Positions 28,582 to 36,876 of a stretch of 64,000 bases of DNA are shown here, in pieces. The stretch lies in NCBI GenBank assembly GCA_004376055.2, contig CP049016.1, positions 372,001 through 436,000 on the forward strand, read 5' to 3'. The stretch is from Nitrospirales bacterium LBB_01. GTDB lineage: Bacteria > Nitrospirota > Thermodesulfovibrionia > Thermodesulfovibrionales > Magnetobacteriaceae. The notes beneath the pieces are model-generated. The model was not told where the DNA came from. It saw only the letters and a list, made by a program, of their open reading frames with translations, and made no database searches. Made by a program: the position numbers and the translations under genes. The first letter of the stretch is position 1. Each line of letters begins with the position of its first letter.

Positions 28582-30513
28582 CTAAGACCCCAGGTTTTTA
28601 TATGCCCTGTGTTTAACGTCTTCTGATTTGTCCTCCTCTTCCTCCTCCAGCGACTGAGCTGATTGTAAGAGGGCACTGCCCCTTATGTGGTCCATGGTTA
28701 TGACGTTGTTTGTGTATAGAGAGTCATCCACAGTGCCTCCGTTTGTGTAGCTTTTGATGTAAGCTGTCACATGTTCAACCATTTTTAGGTAAATTTTTTG
28801 ATCAGAGAAATACGATGGAAAATCAACAATATATTTCCGTATAAGCAAAAATAGCTCTCTGTTGCTGTAATCAAGCATACTGTAAGCACTGAAGGTCATG
28901 ATAATGCTTCCCTCAAAGGTGTTCCACATTTTGACGAGGCTCCTCAGAAGAGTAGCAGGCAGCAGATCTATATTTTTGAACAGTACGATATTGAAATAAG
29001 AAAACTGCTCAACGCTGAAATCCTCTGACATCAGGCTCTCGCATGGTAAAACGCAGCATAACTTTGTATTGAGTTCAAACTCCTCAGAGTCAAGTATTCT
29101 GCCCAGTATGTAATGGGTGTAGGTGTCATCCTCATACTTAATGACCAAACGTTTGGTATTTTTGAACTCATTGAAAGAGTTCAGAAATCTCTCGCTATAC
29201 GGCTCCTTTGCTAAAAATTCTCTTACTCTTATAGGCGTGCCGGTTATATTAATTCCTTTTAAATTGCCTCTCTTGCCTATATCGTTCATTACTTTGTTTG
29301 TGTTATTAACAATATCATCAAGAAACAGCAGTAATTTCTGCTCATCCATTCCAGTGCGTTTTAGTCTGTGTACTAAAACCGAGTTGGCATACTTGTCTTT
29401 TTCAATGAAAGCCTCTGTGGCAAGCATTGTCAGATTATAAATCAGAGAGAAGTTAAGAACGATTTTATTTAATGAGACTTTCATTGATTTATCAAGAATA
29501 ATGTGAGGGAAACGAGCAAGGTGTGCAAGTACATAGCCGTCGTAAAGAGCCATGGTGGGCTTTCTGACAGAGGTTATGTAAATCTTATTTACCTGAATTA
29601 AATCTTTTCCGAAATTGATTTTTTCAAGAAAACGTGTCACCTCTGAGTATATTTTGGTAGGTGAACCGTAAAATCTTGTAAAACTCTTGTTGCCTTTTTG
29701 GAGAAATATATCCACGCCCTTAGTTTCAAGGTTTAAAATGGCCTCGGCAAGGTTTTGATTGTCTTTATAAGCAAAAAAAGGAGCGAGCTTAGAAAAGAAA
29801 ACTGTTTTCAGGATTTTATATGAGTCATAGAAGTGTGCTCCCCACTCTGGAACCTCTATTTCCGAGGATTTCTTTTTTATATACTCAAGAGATACTTTTT
29901 TTACGGTATCTGTGCCCAGTCTTTTTATGGCATAGTCAACATCTTTTAGAGTTACTATTTCCTCTTCTGTTCTGATAATGTTGGCGCTTGCTGCAACCGC
30001 TTCTTTAAGACCGGGAAGTTTACAGACAAAGAGCTTCATCCGCTCCATATCACAGTGTGGAGCCTCAAGCTCAGCCATAAGATTAATCATGATGCCAAAC
30101 ATATCTTTCTCAACAAATCCTTTGATTGCCTCATCGGAGAGTCTTCTAAGCGGCCTAATGGTTATATCTCTGACCTTTTTTAAGTGCTTTGTGATAAACT
30201 CAGGAGCGTCAAACCCTCCCTGAAGTTCAAGCCCTATGTGTTTGTCATCCTGCCAGACCACTCTGCTTCTGTATTCATTTCCGGCGATTGTAACTTTAAT
30301 CTCAAGCTCATCTATGAGGTCTGGCGACAATTTTCTCAAATTGCATCCACCCTTGCCGATATTAACTAAAATGCCAGTCTGTCCTATAGGGACATCCTCT
30401 ACCAAATACCGGATGCTGCGGCGATTATTGAGGGGTTTCTCTTTTATCTCCGGCTGCTGAGGAACATTTTTTGCATTGTCGCTTTTACCGGAAAACGCAT
30501 TAAAGAATCCCAT
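28582..30513 (-). CDS. PilZ-domain protein with HDOD-like region
   Basis: 643 residues. An N-terminal PilZ domain (about 28-115) has the c-di-GMP motif RRSIR and then LVNIGKGGC, where the usual (D/N)xSxxG has Gly for Ser. An HDOD-like helical region follows (about 140-300: AASANIIRTEEEIVTLKDVDY). The C-terminal 300 residues match no family I recognise. c-di-GMP binding is plausible but the motif change weakens it. It converges on the ParA-like pair with three bases between the stops, so it is a separate transcript. Confidence 0.75.
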   Translation of the reverse strand: MGFFNAFSGKSDNAKNVPQQPEIKEKPLNNRRSIRYLVEDVPIGQTGILVNIGKGGCNLRKLSPDLIDELEIKVTIAGNEYRSRVVWQDDKHIGLELQGGFDAPEFITKHLKKVRDITIRPLRRLSDEAIKGFVEKDMFGIMINLMAELEAPHCDMERMKLFVCKLPGLKEAVAASANIIRTEEEIVTLKDVDYAIKRLGTDTVKKVSLEYIKKKSSEIEVPEWGAHFYDSYKILKTVFFSKLAPFFAYKDNQNLAEAILNLETKGVDIFLQKGNKSFTRFYGSPTKIYSEVTRFLEKINFGKDLIQVNKIYITSVRKPTMALYDGYVLAHLARFPHIILDKSMKVSLNKIVLNFSLIYNLTMLATEAFIEKDKYANSVLVHRLKRTGMDEQKLLLFLDDIVNNTNKVMNDIGKRGNLKGINITGTPIRVREFLAKEPYSERFLNSFNEFKNTKRLVIKYEDDTYTHYILGRILDSEEFELNTKLCCVLPCESLMSEDFSVEQFSYFNIVLFKNIDLLPATLLRSLVKMWNTFEGSIIMTFSAYSMLDYSNRELFLLIRKYIVDFPSYFSDQKIYLKMVEHVTAYIKSYTNGGTVDDSLYTNNVITMDHIRGSALLQSAQSLEEEEEDKSEDVKHRAYKNLGS

Positions 30514-30631
30514 TCTTCCCTCTTTTAACCTTTCTTGTCATTTGCCCTGCATTCAGCCAACAAATAATATCATCGGCACTTTTTGAGTAATGGTTTAGTG
30601 TAACATAAAAAAATAAAACAAATCTCAACTA

Positions 30632-31405
30632 TCACTTATCCATAGCAAGGCGAAACCCCAGTCAGTTGAGTATGCGCCCGGGTCCTGCGTCTTGTCTGTT
30701 AGGGCATCGTACGTACTCTACGATGCTGCTCCAACTGCCGCCGCGAATTACGTACTCTATGCCGGAGTCCTTATTTATAGGATTACTGCGGGTGTGTTTA
30801 CTATAGGCGTCGGTGTTATATAGATCGGCAACCCATTCCCACACATTGCCGCTCATATCGTAGATACACAAACCGTTAGATTTTTTCCTTCCCACAGGAG
30901 ACGTCCCATTTCCCGAATTGCTGCCATACCATGCGTACTTATCGGCAGCGTTGCCGCCTGAGTATTTTTCTTTTCGTCCACCGCTTCTGCACGCATACTC
31001 CCACTCTGCCTCTGTGGGCAGACGATACACCATTCCGGTCAGTTCATTTAACCGGTCTATAAATTTCATAACATCTTTTCGGCTAACGCGCTCAACCGGA
31101 TAGTTGTCGCCAAATTTAAACTCTGAGGGATTACTCCCCATAACGCTGACCCATTGACTCTGAGTTACCGGATATGTGCCTATATAAAAATCATCCACAC
31201 AGACTTCATGCACAGGTTTTTCATTTTTAAAGCCATCCCCAAACATATCCCCCATCTGGTAACAACCGCCCACAACAAACACAAACTCCATACCGGTAAG
31301 GACATCTGTGTATCTGATTACGTCTTTTTGTTCATTTATTTCTACATCGTCCATTGCAGTTTTCCCGGTTTCATAGTGATCCCTCCAAAGATACGCCTTC
31401 AGCAT
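30632..31405 (-). pseudogene. FGE/SUMF1-like protein with in-frame TGA before the C-terminal GFRL motif
   Basis: The first frame stops at 30662 after 247 residues. It holds the formylglycine-generating-enzyme fold motifs: MEFVFVVGGCYQMGD, YPVTQSQWVSVMG, YRLPTEAEWEYACRSGG, VWEWVADLY and IRGGSW. In this family the domain ends with a GFRL motif. Here the codon after RILN is TGA, and the same frame then reads LGFRLAMDK to a second TGA at 30632. So the conserved tail survives beyond a nonsense codon: a recent mutation, sequencing error, or readthrough. The two catalytic Cys/Ser of true FGE are absent, as in most bacterial relatives that act as binding or maturation factors. A start at the internal ATG (31354) is also possible. 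Confidence 0.75.
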
Positions 31406-31457
31406 GGTAGCACAAAAGAATTATTTTAGTAAAGGGGCAGCGCCACCCTTGTGCAAG

Positions 31458-32504
31458 TCAGCAATTCTGTATAGCCCTGACAGAGTTTCGCTCGGTAATA
31501 TCCTCAAGAAAGCCGATAGCGCCGCTTTCTATTTCTGCGGCATTTGCCTCGTCCGTGTCAATGTGCATATCAAGATTGAAATCCCTGTGCACTCTTACCA
31601 ACACGTTTCCAAAAATCAGCTCACGCCCCGTTTTTACTTTTACCATCACGACGTCCATATCGGTGACGTTATAAGTGCTTGCCTGATAGGGCGACATGTG
31701 GACATGACGTCTTGCGCAAATTACGCCTTTGTTTAGTTTAAGCTCACCGTTATCGCCCTGAAGGACAATTCCCGGAGTGCCTTCAATGCTGCCTGAGTCC
31801 CTAACCGGCGCATTAACCCCAAGTTTAAACTCCTCGGTTCTTGATATTTCCACTTGCGATTGGCTTCTGAAAGGCCCAAGAATCCGCACTCTTTCGACAA
31901 CCCCCTTTGGCCCTATAAGATTTACACACTCACAAGCTGCAAACTGACCGGGCTGACTAAGCATAGCCTTTGGGGTAAGCTCTGTTTTGCCGTTAAACAG
32001 TATGTGGAAATCCTCTTTGCTTAAATGCACATGGTGAGCCGATACGTTTATTGGAAAAGGATTATGCCATTGCTCAGGTTTGCCCTCACCAGGGAGCAGC
32101 TCTTCAATTGCTTTGATAACTCCCTCACCCTGCACATCGCTAAAAGCGTTAAGTACGACCTCGTCTATATTAGTGCCGCCAAACAGGCTGAAATATGATT
32201 TTATGTACTGCTTTGCCATATCGCAGTATCCAGACAGTGCCGCTTTTGCTGCCTCGTCTTTGCCCTCAGCCGTCTTAATTGCATATGCTATGTCCTCTGC
32301 TGTCTTATTTTCCCTGACATTTTTTTCGTTACCGTTTAAGACGTCCTCAATTTCAGTAATTACGCAGCCCATCCGCATTAAAAATATAACGTTATAGATG
32401 TACAAAATACTCTCCAGACGATCCTTAAGGGGAAATGCACGGTCATTTTCAAAACAAACTTTCAGAGATTTTTTCAGCTTGCCTATGTTTACCTTTCCGT
32501 TCAT
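31458..32504 (-). CDS. pduL: PduL-type phosphotransacylase with N-terminal extension
   Basis: 348 residues. The C-terminal 200 are a PduL domain: zinc-binding SAHHVHLS (about 153-160), GPFRSQSQVEISRT, ARRHVHMSP (about 262) and DFNLDMHIDTDEANAA. PduL converts acyl-CoA and phosphate to acyl phosphate and CoA; outside microcompartments it serves as a phosphotransacetylase for acetate metabolism. The first 145 residues are an extra alpha-helical region not usual for PduL (about 200 residues). No microcompartment signal or shell gene is visible. AAGGAGGT six bases before the ATG is a strong ribosome site. Confidence 0.88.
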   Translation of the reverse strand: MNGKVNIGKLKKSLKVCFENDRAFPLKDRLESILYIYNVIFLMRMGCVITEIEDVLNGNEKNVRENKTAEDIAYAIKTAEGKDEAAKAALSGYCDMAKQYIKSYFSLFGGTNIDEVVLNAFSDVQGEGVIKAIEELLPGEGKPEQWHNPFPINVSAHHVHLSKEDFHILFNGKTELTPKAMLSQPGQFAACECVNLIGPKGVVERVRILGPFRSQSQVEISRTEEFKLGVNAPVRDSGSIEGTPGIVLQGDNGELKLNKGVICARRHVHMSPYQASTYNVTDMDVVMVKVKTGRELIFGNVLVRVHRDFNLDMHIDTDEANAAEIESGAIGFLEDITERNSVRAIQNC

Positions 32505-32763
32505 CTGCCACCTCCTTGATTACTTAATCGTCCGACTATTTATCTTCTTAAGTGCCCTCTAAAACTTTAGCCCTCCTAAAAACTTTAATTACAGCCTCCA
32601 ATTATCCATATAACTATAATTAGCAAGGACTGTGCCAATTGAAATACCTTTAATTACAATGACTTAGAAAATGCCGGCTGGAAAAGTATTCCCTTTGATG
32701 TCAGAGTTTGCCGGTGAGAGTAAATTTTGCATTGTGGCATAGATAGTACATATTAGGTAAGCA

Positions 32764-32793
32764 TTGCCTCAATTGCAGGATAGATGTTATAAT
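32764..32793 (+). promoter_or_regulatory. Promoter-like pair before a 36-codon ORF
   Basis: TTGCCT and TATAAT with an 18-base spacer; the ATG follows six bases after the -10. The same -35 and spacer recur at 50272-50301. Confidence 0.45.
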
Positions 32794-32799
32794 GCAGCC

Positions 32800-32910
32800 A
32801 TGTTTCAGATATATAAACGCTTTTCAAAGAATGTCCGTTCGCTCTTATTGGCACTTGTAATTTGTCTTTCCTCTGTGTTTTTGATTAGTTATGCCGAGTT
32901 GCACTCATAG
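32800..32910 (+). CDS. Possible 36-residue single-membrane-span peptide
   Basis: The frame begins MFQIYKRFSKNVRSLLL and contains a basic N-terminus, a hydrophobic stretch (residues 14-31) and ends YAELHS. It looks like a signal anchor or signal peptide with nothing behind it: either a tiny membrane peptide or the surviving 5' end of a lost gene. The support is the well-placed promoter. No ribosome binding site. Confidence 0.3.
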   Translation: MFQIYKRFSKNVRSLLLALVICLSSVFLISYAELHS

Positions 32911-32919
32911 AAAACTTTT

Positions 32920-32990
32920 AACCACAGGTGGACACAGATAAATTAAATAATCCAAATCTGTGTTCTTCAGTGTTTATCTGTGGTTTATTC
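32920..32990. repeat. Palindromic intergenic repeat (ATCTGTGGTT type)
   Basis: AACCACAG and ACAGAT on the left are matched inversely by ATCTGTGTT and ATCTGTGGTTT on the right, with the arms interrupted. A degenerate relative (ATCTGCGTTCATCTGCGG) lies near 45580-45600. Repeats of this general form occur between genes in many bacterial genomes; the origin is unknown. Confidence 0.5.
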
Positions 32991-33058
32991 GGTTTTTGTT
33001 AATTTTCTTTTGTGCTATAACGATGGTTTTCTGCACCGCACACATTAACTTGGTATAT

Positions 33059-33538
33059 TTAGCCAGATCTCTGCGATATAACTATCAACGCTATCCCCTC
33101 TATGAGGACAATCATATTAAAGAGTACGGAAATTTGGTGCAGTCTTTTAAATTTCCTCCGTAGCAAACCTTCATCGGTTCTGTCAGGCATCGTTTTATCA
33201 AAGGAATGTATTTTTGCTTTCAGCTCCTTAACTTGCGGATGAATGACTACATAGTTAGATATGCTAAAGATAAAAGCAGAAACAAGTAAGCATAATGTAA
33301 TCGTTTGTAATCGTCTCAAAGGCCATGACAGAAGTAAGAGGTAAGATAAAAGAGAGAATCCGGACACGGCGACAACAAATGGAAAATACACAGGAAATAG
33401 ATAACCTACTATGGAACCGGCTGCGTCTTTGGTGTTATTTTTAAATAAAACAGGCGTTACTATAAGAGAAAACATAATCATTCCCCCAACCCATAAAGCT
33501 AAGGAAAGACTATACATTGTATTAAACAAACTTCTCAT
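33059..33538 (-). CDS. DUF4149-type small membrane protein
   Basis: 159 residues with four TM segments (about 9-28, 44-68, 76-97, 134-154). The opening LALWVGGMIMFSLIVTPVLF and the loop LRRKFKRLHQISVLFN resemble the DUF4149/TMEM205-like membrane family, whose biochemical role is not known. The gene stands alone between two long intergenic stretches and has no obvious partner. Confidence 0.65.
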   Translation of the reverse strand: MRSLFNTMYSLSLALWVGGMIMFSLIVTPVLFKNNTKDAAGSIVGYLFPVYFPFVVAVSGFSLLSYLLLLSWPLRRLQTITLCLLVSAFIFSISNYVVIHPQVKELKAKIHSFDKTMPDRTDEGLLRRKFKRLHQISVLFNMIVLIEGIALIVISQRSG

Positions 33539-33592
33539 AACTCAGATATACTGTAATATTTTGATTTATACATATACCACTTCATCGTAGGC

Positions 33593-33826
33593 TACTATAT
33601 CATATTGGATTACAATAAAAAAGTAGATGCCTATGCAGTTGACTCCTTTTTTTACGCTTTTAACATATAAACCTACCTCCTCAGAATCCTGAAAACCCTC
33701 TGCCGGAGTTAACTACGAAAGCATTTTGAAATATTGGTTTTATTTTTTTTGTTGCCCTTAACTGCATAGATTTATAAAAAAAATAAAGTAACACTTGATT
33801 TTACCGATAAAGTTACTATATCATAT
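33593..33826. repeat. 13-bp direct repeat flanking a decayed MITE-like region
   Basis: TACTATATCATAT occurs at 33593-33605 and 33814-33826, each preceded by TTGATTT 15-30 bases earlier. Between them lies the MITE-like element at 33628-33723 and a further end-like stretch TTAACTGCATAG (33759-33770). The duplicated AT-rich word may be a duplicated promoter or the trace of an insertion or duplication event. Confidence 0.45.
33628..33723. repeat. MITE-like element, copy 4, lacking the inner hairpins
   Basis: Left terminal repeat TGCCTATGCAGTTGACTCC starts at 33628; right terminal repeat GGAGTTAACTACGAAAGCA ends at 33723. The ends match the family, but the ATTCC-type hairpins are missing or decayed (only CAGAATCCTG remains). 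It lies upstream of the actin-like gene. Confidence 0.55.
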
Positions 33827-33906
33827 AGGCGTTGCGCCGACATTGTAAATATAAAGAGGGAAAACCTCAGAAAAACAATAGGTTAGTTGAAAAAGGAGGC
33901 ACTTAA

Positions 33907-35130
33907 ATGTCAGAAGAAAACGATCTTCAGTACGAGATAGAGAGGCTAAAATCAAGGCTGGGTGATATGGAATCGCAAAATGCGCAGAGTGCGCACGCAG
34001 CACCTTCATTCAGCGCGCCACCTCCACCACCTCCGGCATACGACAGACCGGTCTCGGATGCGCGGATTGAGTCAGCTTACAGAACAACCGAAAAAACTAC
34101 CGTTACATCAGACAAAGAACCCGGCTCCTCTGCCGAAAGCCCATTTGGCCCCATCGGAATGGACATCGGCACAAGTAATATCGTTATGGCGCAGAACAAA
34201 GGAAACAGTATCCACATTGTCAAACAAGTTAATGCCTTCTTTACAATCCCTCAGTCAAGATTTACAAAGTCAATTCTTAATAAAAACGAGGTTACATTCA
34301 TTGAATTTGATAAGCAATACTATATAATCGGTTATTCTGCGGAAAATTTTGCTAATATGTTTAATACCAATACAAGACGGCCTATGGAAAAAGGATTTCT
34401 AAGCTCCCGTGAAAATGAGGGCATAATCCTCATGCAGTCAATAATAAAAACCGTTGTGCAAAAACCAAAGAAGTTTGGTGAGATTCTCTGCTACAGTGTG
34501 CCTGGAGATCCAATAGGGAGCACTGTGCTTTCCATAGGGCATCAGTCAATTTTAAAAATGTTTTTTGAAAGTCTCGGATTTACCCCTGTGCCGATAAATG
34601 AGGGGCTTGCCGTTGTCATGTCGGAGCTTGCCGACAGTAACTTTACTGGAATTGGTATAAGCATGGGCGGGGGCATGTGTAACGTCTGTTTATCATACTT
34701 ATCTGTGCCTGTAATCACCTACAGCATCCAAAAGGGCGGAGATTATATTGATGAGTCAGTCAGCAAAGATGTAAACGAATCAGCCACGAAAATAAAAGTA
34801 ATAAAAGAGGAGGCGCTTGACCTTTCAGTCCTTCCCGTAAATAAAGTGGAAATGTCTCTTCATATTTACTACATGGATCTGATTAACTCACTGGTTAAGA
34901 GTCTGCAACAGGTGATATCCTCCTCTGATAAGGTACCCAAGATTACAGCCCCAATTCCGATAGTGTTAAGCGGTGGAACGAGTATGCCCAAGGGGTTAAG
35001 GGAGAGATTGGAAAAGGCGCTGAGTGCCTTGCGTATGCCTGTTGAAATATCAGAGGTAAGGATGGCAAAGGATCCGTTAAATGCCACATCTAAGGGCGCC
35101 CTTGTCATGGCTATGAGCGAGGAGCGGTAA
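33907..35130 (+). CDS. Bacterial actin-like ATPase with coiled-coil/proline N-terminus
   Basis: 407 residues. Residues 1-25 are predicted coiled coil (YEIERLKSRLGDMES), residues 30-75 a Pro/Ser linker with a run of six prolines, and an actin/HSP70-fold ATPase begins at about 80. Nucleotide motifs are present: phosphate-1 GMDIGTSN (about 84-91), phosphate-2 GIGISMGGGMCNV (about 249), and the adenosine motif LSGGTSMPKG (about 355). It is neither MreB, FtsA nor ParM by the motifs; it is closest in feel to MamK-like/Mad28 actins, but no magnetosome gene is nearby. AAGGAGG precedes the ATG. The next two genes, a pseudo-receiver and a MinD-like ATPase, follow closely. Confidence 0.8.
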   Translation: MSEENDLQYEIERLKSRLGDMESQNAQSAHAAPSFSAPPPPPPAYDRPVSDARIESAYRTTEKTTVTSDKEPGSSAESPFGPIGMDIGTSNIVMAQNKGNSIHIVKQVNAFFTIPQSRFTKSILNKNEVTFIEFDKQYYIIGYSAENFANMFNTNTRRPMEKGFLSSRENEGIILMQSIIKTVVQKPKKFGEILCYSVPGDPIGSTVLSIGHQSILKMFFESLGFTPVPINEGLAVVMSELADSNFTGIGISMGGGMCNVCLSYLSVPVITYSIQKGGDYIDESVSKDVNESATKIKVIKEEALDLSVLPVNKVEMSLHIYYMDLINSLVKSLQQVISSSDKVPKITAPIPIVLSGGTSMPKGLRERLEKALSALRMPVEISEVRMAKDPLNATSKGALVMAMSEER

Positions 35131-35138
35131 CTTTTTGA

Positions 35139-35561
35139 ATGCAGGCTTCGGTCATAATTTTCTCAGCAGATGAGATACGTGGAAATGTTTTATCAAAGAT
35201 ATTTAAGAAAGGCGGCTGTGAAAGCTTTTTACATAAAACAGTAGTGGATTTTGGTGCTGTGTCAGGGCAATTAAACCCTGACGTGGTTGTGTTGGATACC
35301 GGCAGTTTTTTCCAAAACGAACTGGAAGGTTTGGCAGGGAAGCTGTCTCAAGATATTAGAGCACACATAGTGCTTTTGTCAGAACCGGATGACACTGTTT
35401 TAAGTACACATGCCTCCGCACACTGTCCATTAAATCCATTTGATCCTGAGGGAATATTTACGGCGGCTGTAAAACTTATCGGCACGGAAAAAAAGAAAGA
35501 ACAATTGGGTCAATCTACATCACTGATAGATACTCTAAAAAATTATCTCCGGTTGGATTAA
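35139..35561 (+). CDS. Degenerate receiver-like protein
   Basis: 140 residues with the alternating beta-alpha pattern of a receiver domain: ASVIIFSADEIRGNVLSKIF, PDVVVLDTGSF (where the phospho-acceptor Asp is at VVLD), and AHIVLLSEPDD. The acidic pair after strand 1 is not conserved, and the Lys of the last strand is not evident, so phosphorylation is unlikely in the usual way. It lies eight bases after the actin-like gene and 34 before a MinD-like gene, suggesting a regulator or adaptor in that complex. Family assignment is tentative. Confidence 0.6.
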   Translation: MQASVIIFSADEIRGNVLSKIFKKGGCESFLHKTVVDFGAVSGQLNPDVVVLDTGSFFQNELEGLAGKLSQDIRAHIVLLSEPDDTVLSTHASAHCPLNPFDPEGIFTAAVKLIGTEKKKEQLGQSTSLIDTLKNYLRLD

Positions 35562-35595
35562 GTAATGAAGGCACAATCAACTCTTCACAGAAAAC

Positions 35596-36498
35596 ATGGA
35601 TAAGAAAACGATATGCTCAATTTTGGGGCCAAAGGGCGGCGTGGGAAAGTCCAATGTATCGGCAAACCTTGCTATAGCACTTGCTCAGATGGGCAAACGA
35701 GTTGTAGCTGTTGACCTGGATTTGGGCGGCGCTAATCTTCATGCGATTTTAGGAGTAAAAGAGGTTCGTTATACGCTTGAGGATTTAATTTTACGGAAAG
35801 TTAAGACACTTGAGGAGACGGCGATAGATTCCGGATTTAAAAATCTTAGAGTTATATGCGGCGGCACTGACGTTCACAATATAGCCAACATATCGTTTCA
35901 ACAAAAAGTAAAGCTAATAAACCACATTGCGCGTCTTGACTGTGACGTTGTAATTTTAGACCTTGCTGCAGGTTCTTCATACAATGTCGTGGATTTTGCC
36001 TTTATTGCTAATCGTAACCTTCTTGTGACTACCCCTGAGGTTACGTCTCTGATGAAAGTCTATACGTTTATAAAATCGGCGGTATTTAGACTTCTGACGG
36101 TAGTATTTCGCGAGGCAAAAGTGGTTGAACTGCTTGATATTGTTGAAAGAGCAAAAGATGTTACGGCAAATCCGCATTTAAAATCAATTGAAAGCGTGCT
36201 TAATGAGGCTGAAAAAATAAGCCCTAAGGCTGTGGCTTTTGCCCGCAAGAAACTTAGCGGTTTCATTCCCGATATAGTCATAAACCGTGTGCAGAGCAAA
36301 AATGATGCGCAGGTAGGAACAGTGGTTTCAAAGCTGCTTAAAGATTACGTTGGGATTGAAAGCAATGTTTTAGCATATATTCCTGAGGATGAGGCAGTAA
36401 AAAAAGCAATATTTACGCTGAAACCGGTTATGGCAACAAGTCCTCAGTCGGAGTTTTCAAAGTCCATCCTTAAAATAGCAGCTTCTCTAATTACATAA
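35596..36498 (+). CDS. MinD/FlhG-like P-loop ATPase
   Basis: 300 residues. Deviant Walker A GPKGGVGKSN (residues 11-20), Walker A' VDLDLGGANLHAILG, and VVILDLAAGSS (Walker B). The insertion of DLGGANLH and the long C-terminal half resemble FlhG/MinD-type regulators that set number and place of flagella or other polar structures. The C-terminus lacks an evident MinD-type amphipathic membrane-targeting helix. It is the third gene of the actin-like cluster (34 bases after the pseudo-receiver). The cluster as a whole has no described function that I recognise. Confidence 0.82.
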   Translation: MDKKTICSILGPKGGVGKSNVSANLAIALAQMGKRVVAVDLDLGGANLHAILGVKEVRYTLEDLILRKVKTLEETAIDSGFKNLRVICGGTDVHNIANISFQQKVKLINHIARLDCDVVILDLAAGSSYNVVDFAFIANRNLLVTTPEVTSLMKVYTFIKSAVFRLLTVVFREAKVVELLDIVERAKDVTANPHLKSIESVLNEAEKISPKAVAFARKKLSGFIPDIVINRVQSKNDAQVGTVVSKLLKDYVGIESNVLAYIPEDEAVKKAIFTLKPVMATSPQSEFSKSILKIAASLIT

Positions 36499-36568
36499 TA
36501 TCAAAGCGGAAAAATAGCGACACTGAAACGCTTGTCTGGTGTTACTAAAGGTTTTGCCCTGAATAACA

Positions 36569-36607
36569 CCAGCCTGTCTTACCCCCTGTGTAAATAAGAC
36601 AGACTGG
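36569..36607 (+). other. Intergenic hairpin
   Basis: CCAG-C-CTGTCTTA (36569-36581) pairs with TAAGACAG-A-CTGG (36595-36607), a 12-pair stem with one mismatch, 71 bases after the stop of the MinD-like gene. There is no T tract, so it is not a classical terminator. It precedes a larger paired domain. Confidence 0.5.
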
Positions 36608-36632
36608 CATTATCACACGGCTATATGGTGGG

Positions 36633-36758
36633 ATGGGAGCAGCCGGTTTATGGCACAATTATCGGAACATGGAGGTCGCTCCGACACTGATTCCATTACA
36701 AAGGTACATAGGCGCTTTTTTAGGGTAGGTTTTTTTTTAAAAGCTGCTCCCATTTTTC
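36633..36758. ncRNA. Candidate structured RNA domain
   Basis: ATGGGAGCAGC (36633-36643) is a perfect inverted match of GCTGCTCCCAT (36743-36753), closing a domain of about 120 bases; a small inner hairpin GGAGGTCGCTCC lies at 36680-36691. The right arm is followed by ATTTTTCC and preceded by a run of nine T. The length and closing stem recall 6S-like RNAs, but no family consensus is identified. The region lies in a 378-base gap between convergent genes, where untranslated 3' structure is also possible. Strand is unclear. Confidence 0.4.
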
Positions 36759-36876
36759 CTTAAAATCTCCTTCAAGTTTTATTACTCTGCTACCTTATAG
36801 TTAAGGGTAATACAAAGAAATGTATCAAATCAAGATAAATCTTGTTCTAAAAAAACGATATGTTGTGAATTATACT

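Larger units (their letters stand above)
32505..33058. other. Long intergenic region with a possible leaderless mini-ORF and a palindromic repeat
   Basis: About 550 bases between two leftward genes. It contains TTGCCT (32764-32769), 18 bases, TATAAT (32788-32793) and an ATG six bases later opening a 36-codon frame. A palindromic repeat lies at 32920-32990. The rest shows no recognisable feature. Confidence 0.5.

Noticed and set aside
33907-35130. MamK, the magnetosome actin
   Set aside because: The actin fold is clear, but none of the magnetosome genes is nearby and the N-terminus with coiled coil and polyproline is not typical. Kept as an unassigned actin-like protein.
36633-36758. Naming the paired domain as 6S RNA
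   Set aside because: Size and closing stem would fit, but the central bubble sequence cannot be matched to a consensus.
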